From Aestuariirhabdus sp049985285 (GTDB lineage Bacteria; Pseudomonadota; Gammaproteobacteria; Pseudomonadales; Aestuariirhabdaceae): a stretch of DNA of 64,000 nucleotides. Position 1 is the first letter of the stretch, and each line of letters begins with the position of its first letter. Where the stretch lies: assembly GCF_049985285.1 (NCBI RefSeq), contig NZ_JBNIEU010000001.1:1302001-1366000 (forward strand), written 5' to 3'. The position numbers were made by a program, and so were the translations under genes. Below are positions 7,637-16,878 of this stretch, piece by piece. The notes under the pieces are model-generated. The model was not told the DNA's origin, did not search any database, and worked only from the letters and a program-made list of their open reading frames with translations.

Positions 7637-9139
7637 ATGAAACGCAGTTTACCACAGGGGCTATATCGAGCGGAGCAGGTGCGTGAACTCGATCGCATGA
7701 CCATCGAAGAGCAGGGGGTAGAGGGGTTCGCGTTGATGCAACGCGCGGCCCAAGCCTGCTTTGATGCCCTGCTGCAGCGTTATGGTTCCGCGCTATCGGT
7801 TTGCGTGCTGTGCGGTGCCGGCAACAACGCGGGTGACGGCTATCTTGTCGCTGCGCTGGCTCGTCGGGCGGGTATGGCTGTCTCGATTGTGGCGCTGAGT
7901 GAACCCGCCCGCCTGCGGGGTGATGCTGCCCGCGCCTGGGCGCAGGCCCGTGACCTGGGTATCCCGATTCGTGCCTGGGATTCGAACCAGAGCCTTGATG
8001 CGGGGCTGTTGGTGGATGCGCTGCTGGGCACCGGTCTGAGTGGTCCGGTACGTGGTGACTACGTGGCTGCGATTGAGGCGATCAATGGCTCCACCGCACC
8101 GGTATTGGCCGTGGATATCCCTTCGGGATTGAGTGCGGATACCGGTGCCGAACTGGGCAGCGCGGTGCGCGCTGATCTTACCGTGACCTTTATTGGTCTC
8201 AAGCGCGGATTGTTCACCTCCAGCGGGCCGTTGTGTTGTGGTGAGCTCCTCTACGATGACCTGGCTGTGCCATCCGTAGTGTTTCGACAGTTGCCAGCGG
8301 ACATTAACAGGATTGATCCCCAGCCCTTGCTGGCGCAGTTGCCTGCTCGTCAGGCGGATTCGCACAAGGGTCGCCACGGTCACCTGTTGGTGATCGGCGG
8401 CAACCAGGGCATGGCGGGAGCGGCGGTGTTGGCCGCCGAGGCGGCGCTCTACTCCGGCGCCGGATTGGTGTCCGTTGCGACGCGGGAGCAGCATCTATCG
8501 GCCTTTATCGCGCGTCGCCCCGAGGTGATGGCGCGCGCCGTCGCAGACGGGAATCAGTTGCAAGCGTTGCTGGAGGGTAAAAGTGCCTTGGTGGTGGGGC
8601 CTGGTTTGGGGCAAGATGCCTGGGCGCGGGAGCTGTTATCGGTTGCGATGGGTAGTGGTTTGCCGCTGTTGCTGGATGCCGATGCCCTGAACTTGTTGGC
8701 GAACGAGCCCGGTTTGATGGAATGTTGCCGGAGTGAGCGAGTACTTACGCCGCACCCGGGCGAAGCGGGGAGATTGTTAGCCTGCACTGGTGCGGAGGTA
8801 CAACAGGATCGATTTGCTGCGGCCTCCCGCTTGCAGCAAGCGTGGGGGGGAGTGGTGGTCCTGAAGGGGGCTGGATCACTGATCGCAGGGCCTGCAGGTT
8901 CGTTGCAGCTTTGTACGGCGGGAAATCCTGCCATGGCGGTTGGCGGGATGGGTGATCTGCTCTCCGGGGTGGTGGGGTCCCTGCTGGCTCAAGGGGTCTG
9001 CGCGGTGGATTCTGCGGCGCTTGGGTGCTGGTTACACAGTGCGGCGGCCGATTCAGTGGCGAGCCATCAGGGGGTAAGAGGTTTGCTGGCGAGCGATTTG
9101 CTGGTACAAATACGCAGGTACATTAATGGTTTTGGTTAA
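7637..9139 (+). CDS. nnr: Bifunctional NAD(P)HX epimerase / ADP-dependent dehydratase
   Basis: Repairs hydrated NADH and NADPH in the cytoplasm. The 500 residues hold an N-terminal YjeF_N epimerase domain (about 10-215, with CGAGNNAGDGYLVAALA) and a C-terminal carbohydrate-kinase-like dehydratase domain (about 225-500, with HKGRHGHLLVIGGNQGMAGA and the NPAMAVGGMGDLLSGVV signature). ATG 7637 is chosen over an upstream start at 7568 because a GGGGGAG site precedes it and queG starts divergently at 7569. It leads the nnr-tsaE-amiB-mutL-miaA run; tsaE follows after 5 bp. Confidence 0.95.
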   Translation: MKRSLPQGLYRAEQVRELDRMTIEEQGVEGFALMQRAAQACFDALLQRYGSALSVCVLCGAGNNAGDGYLVAALARRAGMAVSIVALSEPARLRGDAARAWAQARDLGIPIRAWDSNQSLDAGLLVDALLGTGLSGPVRGDYVAAIEAINGSTAPVLAVDIPSGLSADTGAELGSAVRADLTVTFIGLKRGLFTSSGPLCCGELLYDDLAVPSVVFRQLPADINRIDPQPLLAQLPARQADSHKGRHGHLLVIGGNQGMAGAAVLAAEAALYSGAGLVSVATREQHLSAFIARRPEVMARAVADGNQLQALLEGKSALVVGPGLGQDAWARELLSVAMGSGLPLLLDADALNLLANEPGLMECCRSERVLTPHPGEAGRLLACTGAEVQQDRFAAASRLQQAWGGVVVLKGAGSLIAGPAGSLQLCTAGNPAMAVGGMGDLLSGVVGSLLAQGVCAVDSAALGCWLHSAAADSVASHQGVRGLLASDLLVQIRRYINGFG

Positions 9140-9144
9140 GTTGC

Positions 9145-9630
9145 ATGCCTAACTCGTTGAATCTATATATATCTGATGAGCACGAAATGGTTTGTCTGGG
9201 TGGGGTATTGGCTGCTGCGAGCAAGCTGGAAGGCGTAATCTACCTTCTGGGTGGGCTGGGGGCAGGAAAAACCACCCTCAGCCGTGGGGTCGTGCAGTCG
9301 GCGGGGCATTTCGGGGCGGTTAAGAGTCCAACCTATACCCTGGTTGAGCCCTACGAGCTGGAGGGGGGGAGCATCTACCACTTTGACCTTTACCGCCTGG
9401 CTGATCCGGAGGAGTTGGAGTTTCTCGGCGTGCGTGATTATTTGAATGGCGGGGCTCTGTGTTTGATTGAGTGGCCTCAGCGAGGGGCAGGATGGTTGCC
9501 GGATTTCGATCTGGAGATCAGTATCGAGGTTGAATTGCCGGGCCGGCGGGTTGCGCTGACGGCGGGTAGTCCAAGAGGGGAGAGTATGCTGACGGCGGCT
9601 GGTAAGCACTATGGGGTCATTGACCCATGA
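9145..9630 (+). CDS. tsaE: tRNA threonylcarbamoyladenosine synthesis ATPase TsaE
   Basis: The ATPase that works with TsaB and TsaD to make t6A37 in tRNAs reading ANN codons. The 161 residues include the Walker A loop GGLGAGKTT, then VKSPTYTLVEPYE and the IYHFDLYRLADPEELEFLG block typical of the family, and CLIEWPQRG. It sits between nnr and amiB, the usual order in gammaproteobacteria, and overlaps amiB by 4 bp (ATGA). Confidence 0.95.
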   Translation: MPNSLNLYISDEHEMVCLGGVLAAASKLEGVIYLLGGLGAGKTTLSRGVVQSAGHFGAVKSPTYTLVEPYELEGGSIYHFDLYRLADPEELEFLGVRDYLNGGALCLIEWPQRGAGWLPDFDLEISIEVELPGRRVALTAGSPRGESMLTAAGKHYGVIDP

Positions 9631-10940
9631 GATGGCTCGGATTGGGAGTGATGCTGGCAATACACCTGCTGTCATCGACAGCCTGGGCGGCCAGTGTCGA
9701 GAGCATGCGGATCTGGCGCGCGCCCGATAGTACCCGGCTGGTATTTGATCTTAGCGGTCCGGTGGAGCATAGCGTGTTTCCCCTTAAAGCCCCCGATCGA
9801 TTGGTGATTGACCTCAAGGGCGCCCGCATGAAGGACTCCGTGGCGGCGCTGGCAACGGAGAATACCCCGGTAAAGCAGTTGCGTTGGGCGCAACGCGATG
9901 GCAAAAACCTGCGTATTGTGTTGGACCTGAATGCCAGCGTAAAACCCCGCAGTTTCTTGCTTAAGCCCAACGCCTCTTATGGTCATCGGTTGGTGCTGGA
10001 CCTGGATGACCACAAAACATCGTCAGTTAAAACTATCGATAAGGTGGTGGCACCTGGATCTTCGCGCTCCTCCGATGTAATTATTGCTATCGATGCGGGT
10101 CATGGTGGCGAAGATCCTGGAGCGATTGGCTACCGTGGGTTGAAAGAGAAAAAAGTAGTGCTGCAGATCGCCCGCGAGTTGGCGGCGCTGCTGGCTCGTG
10201 AACCCGGGTTTAAGCCGGTGTTGGTGCGCACCGGGGATTACTACGTGGGGTTGCGAAAACGGACCCAGCGTGCACGCGAGGCCAACGCTGACCTACTCGT
10301 ATCCATTCATGCCGACGCATTCAAGAATCGCAAGGCGAACGGCGCGTCGGTGTTTGCAATCTCCCAGCGAGGCGCGACATCAGAAACGGCCCGTTGGCTG
10401 GCCAGTAGTGAAAACAATGCGGATTTGATTGGTGGTGTAGGGGGGGTCAGCCTTGATGATAAAGACTCCGTTTTAGCGGGTGTGCTGCTGGATCTGTCGA
10501 TGACCGCGAGCCTGTCTGCCAGTCTCGATGCCGGCTCGGAAGTGTTGAAAGAGATCGGCCGGGTGAACCGGTTGCATAAGTCCCGCGTAGAGCAGGCTGC
10601 ATTCGTGGTGCTGAAATCTCCGGATATTCCATCGATACTGGTGGAAACAGGATTTATCACTAATCCGACCGATGGCAAGAATCTCGCCAGCAGTAAGCAC
10701 CAGAAGCGCCTGGCGCGATCGATTCATGCGGGTATCAAGCGCTACTTTACGCGCACTCCCCCTCCTGGAACCTACCTATCCCAGCGTCAGCGCGGAGATC
10801 AGCAGCGCCACGTGATAACGCGGGGGGAAACGCTCTCTTCGATCGCGTCGCGCTATCGGGTCACGGTGGCGAGTCTGCGCCAGCACAATAACCTTAATGC
10901 CGACATGTTGCGTATCGGGCAGGTTCTGCAAATTCCCTGA
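9627..10940 (+). CDS. amiB: N-acetylmuramoyl-L-alanine amidase, AmiB/AmiC type with LysM
   Basis: A periplasmic zinc hydrolase that splits septal peptidoglycan during cell separation. The 437 residues show a signal peptide (about 1-22, ending STAWAAS), an AMIN domain (about 25-130) that targets the septum, an Amidase_3 domain (about 150-370) with zinc ligands in IAIDAGHGGEDPGA, LVSIHADAF and ILVETGFITN, and a C-terminal LysM domain (HVITRGETLSSIASRY). This order is that of E. coli AmiB. Its ATG overlaps the tsaE stop. The autoinhibitory helix relieved by EnvC/NlpD partners is expected from the family but not checked. Confidence 0.94.
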   Translation: MRWLGLGVMLAIHLLSSTAWAASVESMRIWRAPDSTRLVFDLSGPVEHSVFPLKAPDRLVIDLKGARMKDSVAALATENTPVKQLRWAQRDGKNLRIVLDLNASVKPRSFLLKPNASYGHRLVLDLDDHKTSSVKTIDKVVAPGSSRSSDVIIAIDAGHGGEDPGAIGYRGLKEKKVVLQIARELAALLAREPGFKPVLVRTGDYYVGLRKRTQRAREANADLLVSIHADAFKNRKANGASVFAISQRGATSETARWLASSENNADLIGGVGGVSLDDKDSVLAGVLLDLSMTASLSASLDAGSEVLKEIGRVNRLHKSRVEQAAFVVLKSPDIPSILVETGFITNPTDGKNLASSKHQKRLARSIHAGIKRYFTRTPPPGTYLSQRQRGDQQRHVITRGETLSSIASRYRVTVASLRQHNNLNADMLRIGQVLQIP

Positions 10941-11026
10941 CCCTCCCCACGCCTGCCCTCTGTTGGGGTGGCGCGGGGTCAGGTACACTGGCTGCCCCGT
11001 TATTCTTTGCTATTACAGCCCTCCTT

Positions 11027-12874
11027 ATGAAAAAAATTCAGTTGTTACCCCCTCGCTTGGCCAACCAGATTGCTGCCGGCGAGGTCGTAGAGCGCCCCTC
11101 CTCGGTGGTCAAGGAGTTGCTGGAAAACTGTCTCGACGCAGGGGCCGGGCGTATCGATGTCGAGGTTGAGCAGGGGGGGGTTAAGCTAATCAGGATTCGT
11201 GATGATGGTTGGGGGATTCCGCAGCAGGAGCTCCCCATGGCCTTGAATCGTCATGCAACCAGCAAAATCAGTGAGTTGGAAGATCTGGAGGCGGTAGGTA
11301 GCCTCGGGTTTCGCGGCGAGGCGCTGGCCAGTATCAGTTCGGTCAGTAAGTTATCCCTTACCTCTTGTTGTGAAGGGCAGGAGGCTGGCTGGCGGGTCAA
11401 GACCGAAGGTCGGGATATGGATGCGGTGGTCGCACCCGCGGCACATCCTCGCGGCACCACCGTAGAGGTCAGGGATCTATTTTTCAATACACCGGCGCGG
11501 CGGAAGTTTTTGCGCACCGAAAAAACAGAGTTTAGCCATCTCGAAGAGGTGATCAAACGCTTGGCGCTGAGTCGTTTCGATGTCGGCTTTCACCTGCGTC
11601 ATAACCAGCGCACCATTCATCAACTCAAGCCCGCCGATAGCCAGCTAGAGCGAGAACGGCGCATCGCCATGCTCTGTGGGCCGGCGTTTATTGATAACGC
11701 GGTTTGTGTTGATGTGGAAGCATCGGGGTTACGTTTGTGGGGGTGGGTTGGGCTGCCTACTTTCTCCCGCAGCCATGCGGACATGCAATATTTCTATGTG
11801 AATGGGCGTGTGATACGCGACAAGCTGGTGGCCCATGCCGTGCGTCAGGCGTACCGGGACGTACTGTACAATGGGCGCCACCCTACCTTTGTGCTTTTTC
11901 TTGAACTCGATCCCACGGGGGTCGATGTTAATGTGCACCCCACCAAGCACGAAGTGCGGTTCCGTGATGGGCGCAATGTACACAATTTCTTGTTCAGTAC
12001 CCTGCATCGAGTGCTGGCCGAAGTGCGTCCCCGGGATCAGGTGGCCGAATCTGTTTCGCTGGAAGCACCTGCGGCTTCGGGTGTGGGTGGCCTCGCGGCG
12101 GGAGAGTTCTCCGGTCAGCGGCCAATGGCGTTACACACCGCGGGCGAACAATGGAGCGAGCGACCTCCGGCGGGTCGGGTGAGCGATCAGCTGGCGGCCT
12201 ACCAGAGCATGCACTCGGCGGTTGATCAGTTGTTGGCGACGGACAAGCCCGCAACCCCTCCTGTGGAAACCAGCAGCGATGATGGAGAGGTGCCGCCGCT
12301 AGGGTACGCGTTGGCGCAGTTAAAGGGGGTGTTTATCCTCGCGGAAAATGCGCAGGGGTTGATTCTGGTTGATATGCACGCCGCCCACGAGCGCATCACT
12401 TACGAACGCTTGAAAACAACCTGGGCCGATCAAGGGATTACCCGCCAGCCGTTGCTGGTGCCGGTATCGGTAGCGGTTAGCCAGCGGGAGGCTGACTGTG
12501 CCGACCAGCAGCAGGAGCTATTGGTGCGGCTAGGGATGGACGTGGAGCGAATGGGGCCGGAGACCCTCACCATCCGGCAGTTACCGGCCCTGCTGCGTAA
12601 CGCCGATGTTGAACAGTTACTGCGCGACCTGTTGGCCGACCTGATGGAACGGGGCAGCAGTGATCTGCTGGAAGCCAGGCAGCATGAGATTTTGGCGACC
12701 ATGGCCTGTCACGGGTCGGTGCGTGCTAACCGCCGCCTGACGCTTCCCGAGATGAACGCACTGTTACGCGATATGGAGGTCACCGAGCGTAGCGGGCAGT
12801 GTAATCATGGCCGCCCAACCTGGACCCAGCTCGATATGAATGAGTTGGACAAACTGTTTTTAAGGGGACGCTAG
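11027..12874 (+). CDS. mutL: DNA mismatch repair protein MutL
   Basis: Couples mismatch recognition by MutS to strand incision. The 615 residues have an N-terminal GHKL ATPase (about 1-330) with catalytic Glu30 and Asn34 in VVKELLENCLDAGA, DDGWGI and GFRGEALASI, a variable linker (about 340-420), and a C-terminal dimerisation domain. The C-terminal domain contains DMHAAHERITYE, matching the MutL endonuclease motif DQHA-X2-E-X4-E with Q replaced by M, as in Pseudomonas MutL. It also has CHGSVRANRR and CNHGRPTW. This suggests a MutH-independent nicking MutL. Confidence 0.95.
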   Translation: MKKIQLLPPRLANQIAAGEVVERPSSVVKELLENCLDAGAGRIDVEVEQGGVKLIRIRDDGWGIPQQELPMALNRHATSKISELEDLEAVGSLGFRGEALASISSVSKLSLTSCCEGQEAGWRVKTEGRDMDAVVAPAAHPRGTTVEVRDLFFNTPARRKFLRTEKTEFSHLEEVIKRLALSRFDVGFHLRHNQRTIHQLKPADSQLERERRIAMLCGPAFIDNAVCVDVEASGLRLWGWVGLPTFSRSHADMQYFYVNGRVIRDKLVAHAVRQAYRDVLYNGRHPTFVLFLELDPTGVDVNVHPTKHEVRFRDGRNVHNFLFSTLHRVLAEVRPRDQVAESVSLEAPAASGVGGLAAGEFSGQRPMALHTAGEQWSERPPAGRVSDQLAAYQSMHSAVDQLLATDKPATPPVETSSDDGEVPPLGYALAQLKGVFILAENAQGLILVDMHAAHERITYERLKTTWADQGITRQPLLVPVSVAVSQREADCADQQQELLVRLGMDVERMGPETLTIRQLPALLRNADVEQLLRDLLADLMERGSSDLLEARQHEILATMACHGSVRANRRLTLPEMNALLRDMEVTERSGQCNHGRPTWTQLDMNELDKLFLRGR

Positions 12875-12877
12875 CGG

Positions 12878-13834
12878 GTGTCGGAAGCAAACGATAGCAG
12901 ACCCTGGGCTATTTTTCTGATGGGTCCGACCGCGGCGGGAAAAACCGATCTGGCGGTGACTCTGGGAGAGCGCTTGCCCTGCGACCTGATCAGCGTCGAC
13001 TCGGCGATGGTCTATCGACAGATGGATATTGGAACGGCAAAGCCCGATGCTGACCTGTTGGCGCGAGCTCCCCACCAGCTGATCGATATTCGCGATCCAG
13101 CCCAACCCTATTCCGCCGCCGATTTTTCTGTAGATGCCCTCGCCGCGATGCATCGCAGTGCTGCCGGGGGGCGAATACCGCTGTTGGTAGGAGGGTCGAT
13201 GCTCTACTACAAAGCGCTACGAGATGGTCTGGCGGAGATGCCGGGAGCGGACGAGACTATTCGTCGGCGCTTGTTAGAGGAGGCTGCCGAACACGGCTGG
13301 CTAGCCTTGCACCAGCGTCTAGCGAAGCTGGATCCCGAATCGGCGGCTCGTATTCATCCCAATGACCCCCAGCGATTGCAGCGCGCACTGGAGTTGTGCG
13401 AGCTAACGGGTAAGACCATGACAGTGTTGCGCGAGGAGCAGCGTCACCGGCGCTCGGAGTCTTTTCCGTTCAGGTTTCTTTCTCTGGCAGTGGCGCCAAC
13501 CGAGCGTTCGGTATTGCACGAACGCATAGCGCTGCGCTTTACGCAGATGATCGAGCAGGGGTTTATTGCCGAGGTAGAGCAGCTTTACCAGCGAGGAGAC
13601 CTGGGTCTTGAGCTTCCCTCAATTCGGTCTGTAGGCTACCGCCAGGTATGGCAATACCTGAGCGGGGAACTAGGGCGCGAAGCGATGGTCGAAAAGGGTA
13701 TCATTGCAACCCGGCAGCTGGCCAAGCGCCAATACACCTGGTTGCGGGGGTGGGGTGATCTGAAGTGGCTTGACAGTTTATCGCCACAACTGGTGGAGCA
13801 AGCCTTGAAAACCTTGCCGACTGACCTCATATAG
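12878..13834 (+). CDS. miaA: tRNA dimethylallyltransferase MiaA
   Basis: Adds the isopentenyl group to A37 of tRNAs reading UNN codons. The 318 residues contain the P-loop MGPTAAGKTDLAV, DSAMVYRQMDIGTAKP, LLVGGSMLYYKAL and, near the end, SIRSVGYRQVWQYL and TRQLAKRQYTWLRGW. The start is GTG at 12878, three bases after the mutL stop, with AGGGGACG inside mutL as the probable ribosome site. hfq follows after a 185-bp gap, as in many gammaproteobacteria. Confidence 0.95.
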   Translation: MSEANDSRPWAIFLMGPTAAGKTDLAVTLGERLPCDLISVDSAMVYRQMDIGTAKPDADLLARAPHQLIDIRDPAQPYSAADFSVDALAAMHRSAAGGRIPLLVGGSMLYYKALRDGLAEMPGADETIRRRLLEEAAEHGWLALHQRLAKLDPESAARIHPNDPQRLQRALELCELTGKTMTVLREEQRHRRSESFPFRFLSLAVAPTERSVLHERIALRFTQMIEQGFIAEVEQLYQRGDLGLELPSIRSVGYRQVWQYLSGELGREAMVEKGIIATRQLAKRQYTWLRGWGDLKWLDSLSPQLVEQALKTLPTDLI

Positions 13835-13886
13835 GTGTTTCGACCTGTTGGAATAATTTTTATAGCGGCAAATCCGTATTGAAGTC

Positions 13887-13892
13887 TATAAT
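13887..13892 (+). promoter_or_regulatory. Candidate hfq promoter (-10 box)
   Basis: A perfect TATAAT lies in the 185-bp gap between miaA and hfq, about 130 bp before the hfq start. No good -35 hexamer is seen at 16-18 bp spacing. An internal hfq promoter here is common in related genomes, so the position supports the call more than the -35. Confidence 0.45.
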
Positions 13893-14019
13893 CCGGTGGC
13901 ATAGGGTAGCGGGTCTTTGAGGTGCTTCAGTGTTGAGCGCCGCCTGTTATCAAACCGTTTGGTCGCATAAGCGACTGTATCCTGACCTAATCAATACCTA
14001 CCGACTAAGGAGTAGAACA

Positions 14020-14271
14020 ATGTCAAAAGGGCATACCCTACAAGACCCTTACCTGAACGTACTGCGCAAGGAGCGCATTCCCGTTTCCATCTATCTGGTA
14101 AACGGCATCAAGCTGCAAGGTCAGGTCGAGTCTTTCGATCAGTTCGTTATTCTACTCAAGAATACCGTTAGCCAAATGGTGTACAAACACGCCATCTCTA
14201 CCGTGGTGCCTAGTCGCCCGGTGCGCATGCCGGTACCTGCTTCAGAGCAGGGCGAAGCTGACAGCGTCTAA
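14020..14271 (+). CDS. hfq: RNA chaperone Hfq
   Basis: A hexameric Sm-like protein that pairs small RNAs with their mRNA targets. The 83 residues start MSKGHTLQDPYLNVLRKERI, with Sm1 (SIYLVNGIKLQGQVESFD) and the Sm2 YKHAISTVVPSR motif. The C-terminal tail after residue about 68 is short, so this is a compact Hfq like that of Pseudomonas. The frame opens at 13930, but ATG 14020 has a strong AAGGAG eight bases upstream and matches the family start. hflX follows after 14 bp. Confidence 0.97.
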   Translation: MSKGHTLQDPYLNVLRKERIPVSIYLVNGIKLQGQVESFDQFVILLKNTVSQMVYKHAISTVVPSRPVRMPVPASEQGEADSV

Positions 14272-14285
14272 ATTGGAGTTCTTCA

Positions 14286-15614
14286 TTGTTTTTTGAACGC
14301 CACGAAGGTGGTGAACACGCGATACTGGTTCACCCCGAATTTTCAGAAGACAGTGAGCGAGAGGACCCGCGCGAGTTTGAGGAGTTAGTCAGCTCGGCTG
14401 GCGCCCGTGGGGTCGCGTTTATTTCGGTAGCTCGTCAGCAGCCGAGCGCGCGTTTCTTCATCGGGCGTGGCAAGGTAGACGAAATTCGTGATCTGGTGAT
14501 CGCTCACGAAGCCGATATTGTGATCTTTAATCATGCCCTGAGCCCCTCCCAGGAACGTAACCTGGAGCAGGCGTTTCAGTGTCGGGTGCTGGATCGTACC
14601 GGGCTCATCCTGGATATTTTTGCCCAGCGGGCGCGAACCCACGAGGGCAAGCTGCAGGTAGAGCTTGCCCAGCTTCATTATATGAGTACGCGCCTGATTC
14701 GCGGCTGGACTCACCTTGAGCGCCAAAAAGGTGGAATCGGCTTGCGCGGGCCGGGTGAAACCCAGCTGGAAACCGATCGGCGACTGTTGCGGGCGCGTAT
14801 TAAGGCGATTCTCAAGCGTCTGGAAAGGGTGCGCAAGCAGCGCGACCAGGGGCGCCGTTCACGACGTCGGGCACAGATACCCAATGTCTCGTTGGTGGGC
14901 TATACCAACGCCGGCAAGTCCACGCTCTTTAATCGCCTTACCGATGCAGATGTTTATGCTGCCGATCAGCTGTTTGCGACCCTGGATCCGACCCTGCGGC
15001 GCATTAGTGTTGACGAGTTGGGTCCGGTGGTATTGGCGGATACAGTGGGATTTATTCGTCATTTGCCCCATCGACTGGTGGAGGCGTTCAGGGCCACGCT
15101 GGAGGAATCCGCGCAGGCCGACCTGTTGTTGCATGTGGTCGATGCGGCCGATATAGAAAGGGACGACAACATTCACCAGGTTGAACTGGTGCTGAGTGAG
15201 ATCGGTGCCGGTGAGATACCAGTACTTCAGGTCTACAACAAGATTGATTTGATGGAGGGCGTCGAGCCCTCTATCCAGCGTAATGAAGCTGGGGAGGCGG
15301 TGCGGGTTTGGTGCTCTGCGGTCAGCGGTGAAGGGGTCGACCTGTTGTTGCAGGCGATCAGTGAGCGCCTCGGCGAAGATATGGTGCATATGGAATTGCC
15401 GCTGGAGCCCTCTCAGGGTCGGCTACGCGCGCGTTTGTATGCATTGGGTGGGGTGGTAACTGAACGCCACGATGAGCAGGGGCAGATGGTTGTTGAGGTG
15501 AGAATGCCTCGCCATGATCTGGCGCGGCTAATGAAAGAAGCCGGACTCGATCCGTTGCCGATACCGGAGGATGATTATCTGGACGGGGTTGCAGCGGCCG
15601 AAGAGGCTACCTAG
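14286..15614 (+). CDS. hflX: Ribosome-rescue GTPase HflX
   Basis: A GTPase that splits stalled or heat-damaged ribosomes. The 442 residues contain the N-terminal HflX domain with FDHALSP-like FNHALSPSQERNLEQAF and RTGLILDIFAQRARTHEGK, the glycine-rich QKGGIGLRGPGETQLETDRR linker, and a GTPase domain with GYTNAGKSTLFN (G1), DTVGFIRHLPH (G3) and NKID (G4). TTG at 14286 is the start: GGAG lies eight bases upstream and the product MFFERHEGGEHAILVH aligns with E. coli HflX. Confidence 0.95.
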   Translation: MFFERHEGGEHAILVHPEFSEDSEREDPREFEELVSSAGARGVAFISVARQQPSARFFIGRGKVDEIRDLVIAHEADIVIFNHALSPSQERNLEQAFQCRVLDRTGLILDIFAQRARTHEGKLQVELAQLHYMSTRLIRGWTHLERQKGGIGLRGPGETQLETDRRLLRARIKAILKRLERVRKQRDQGRRSRRRAQIPNVSLVGYTNAGKSTLFNRLTDADVYAADQLFATLDPTLRRISVDELGPVVLADTVGFIRHLPHRLVEAFRATLEESAQADLLLHVVDAADIERDDNIHQVELVLSEIGAGEIPVLQVYNKIDLMEGVEPSIQRNEAGEAVRVWCSAVSGEGVDLLLQAISERLGEDMVHMELPLEPSQGRLRARLYALGGVVTERHDEQGQMVVEVRMPRHDLARLMKEAGLDPLPIPEDDYLDGVAAAEEAT

Positions 15615-15708
15615 AATCGGCGGTAACCAGTAAATACTCAGCGCCGGGCCGGTAGCGTATGCCGCAGGCTCGTTTTATTTTTTTACGTAATTGTTAATGG
15701 AGAGAACT

Positions 15709-16878
15709 ATGGCCTGGAATGAACCGGGTGGTAACGGTAAGGATCAAGACCCATGGGGTGGTGGTAATCGAGGTGGAAACCAGGGACCGCCTGACCTCGA
15801 TGAGGCATTCCGTAAGCTGCAAGAGAAACTGAACGGTATCTTTGGCGGCAAAGGGGGTGGGTCTTCCTCATCCTCCTCTTCGGGTGGCTCTGGCGGCATT
15901 CTTGCCGTAGCACTACTGGTTGCGTTTGCGGCCTATGTTTGGAACGCGGTCTATACCGTCGACCAAAAGGAGCGGGCTGTCATACTCCGCTTCGGGGAAT
16001 ACCTCGAGACGGTAGGCCCGGGCTTGCACTTCTATTTTCCACCGATCGATACCAAGTATCAGGAAAATGTAACTGAGTTTCGGACCTATAATTTCCGTAA
16101 CCAGATGCTGACCGAGGATGAGAACATCGTCGAGGTCTCCATGTCGGTGCAATACAACGTTGCAAATCTTAAGGACTTTGTCCTCAACGTGGAGAACCCT
16201 GAGAGCAGCCTTGAGCAGGCCACCCAAAGCGCCTTGCGCCATGTGGTTGGTGGTTCCGAGATGCACCAGGTATTGACCGAGGGTCGGGAAGCCATGGCCG
16301 ATGAGGTGCGTGAGCGTCTGCAAAGCTACATCGACAACTACGGCTCGGGTATCAATATCGGCAAGATTAACGTTGAAAGTACATCGGCTCCCCGTGAAGT
16401 ACAGGCAGCATTTGATGATGTTATCCGCGCAAGGGAAGATAAGGAGCGCTCCCAGAACCGGGCGCAATCCTACGCTAACGCTATTGTCCCGGAAGCTCGT
16501 GGTGAGGCCCAGCGTCTGCTGGAGGAAGCCGAAGGTTACCGCCAGGAGGTGATTGCGCGAGCAGAGGGTGAGGCGAGCCGCTTCTCTCAGCTGCTTACCG
16601 AGTACCGTAAGGCCCCCGAGGTAACACGCCAGCGTATCTATCTCGATACCATGCAAGAGGTGTTGGGCGACAGCAATAAAGTGCTGGTGGATGTGGAGGG
16701 AGGCAACAACATGATGTACCTGCCACTCGACAAAATCATGCAGGAACAAACCGGTCTTACCTCCGGTGGCAAGGTCGAGCTGAGTTCGCAGCAGGTGCGT
16801 GAATTGGCCAACAAGGTGGCTGAGGATTTGCGTTCACGCAATAACACCACCACTCGTAGCGGGAGGAGCGCACAATGA
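15709..16878 (+). CDS. hflK: FtsH protease modulator HflK
   Basis: An SPFH/band-7 membrane protein that forms a cage with HflC around the FtsH protease. The 389 residues start with a glycine-rich region (MAWNEPGGNGKDQDPWGG) and a Gly/Ser run. One membrane helix (about 70-87) precedes the band-7 domain (VDQKERAVILRFGEYLETV onward) and a coiled coil. ATG 15709 is chosen because GGAGAG precedes it by a few bases and the product matches the family start. A T-rich stretch (15673-15683) precedes the gene. It overlaps hflC by 4 bp. Confidence 0.94.
   Translation: MAWNEPGGNGKDQDPWGGGNRGGNQGPPDLDEAFRKLQEKLNGIFGGKGGGSSSSSSSGGSGGILAVALLVAFAAYVWNAVYTVDQKERAVILRFGEYLETVGPGLHFYFPPIDTKYQENVTEFRTYNFRNQMLTEDENIVEVSMSVQYNVANLKDFVLNVENPESSLEQATQSALRHVVGGSEMHQVLTEGREAMADEVRERLQSYIDNYGSGINIGKINVESTSAPREVQAAFDDVIRAREDKERSQNRAQSYANAIVPEARGEAQRLLEEAEGYRQEVIARAEGEASRFSQLLTEYRKAPEVTRQRIYLDTMQEVLGDSNKVLVDVEGGNNMMYLPLDKIMQEQTGLTSGGKVELSSQQVRELANKVAEDLRSRNNTTTRSGRSAQ

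Noticed and set aside
7570..7704. Extended QueG N-terminus
   Set aside because: It would overlap the start of the divergent nnr gene and lacks family similarity.
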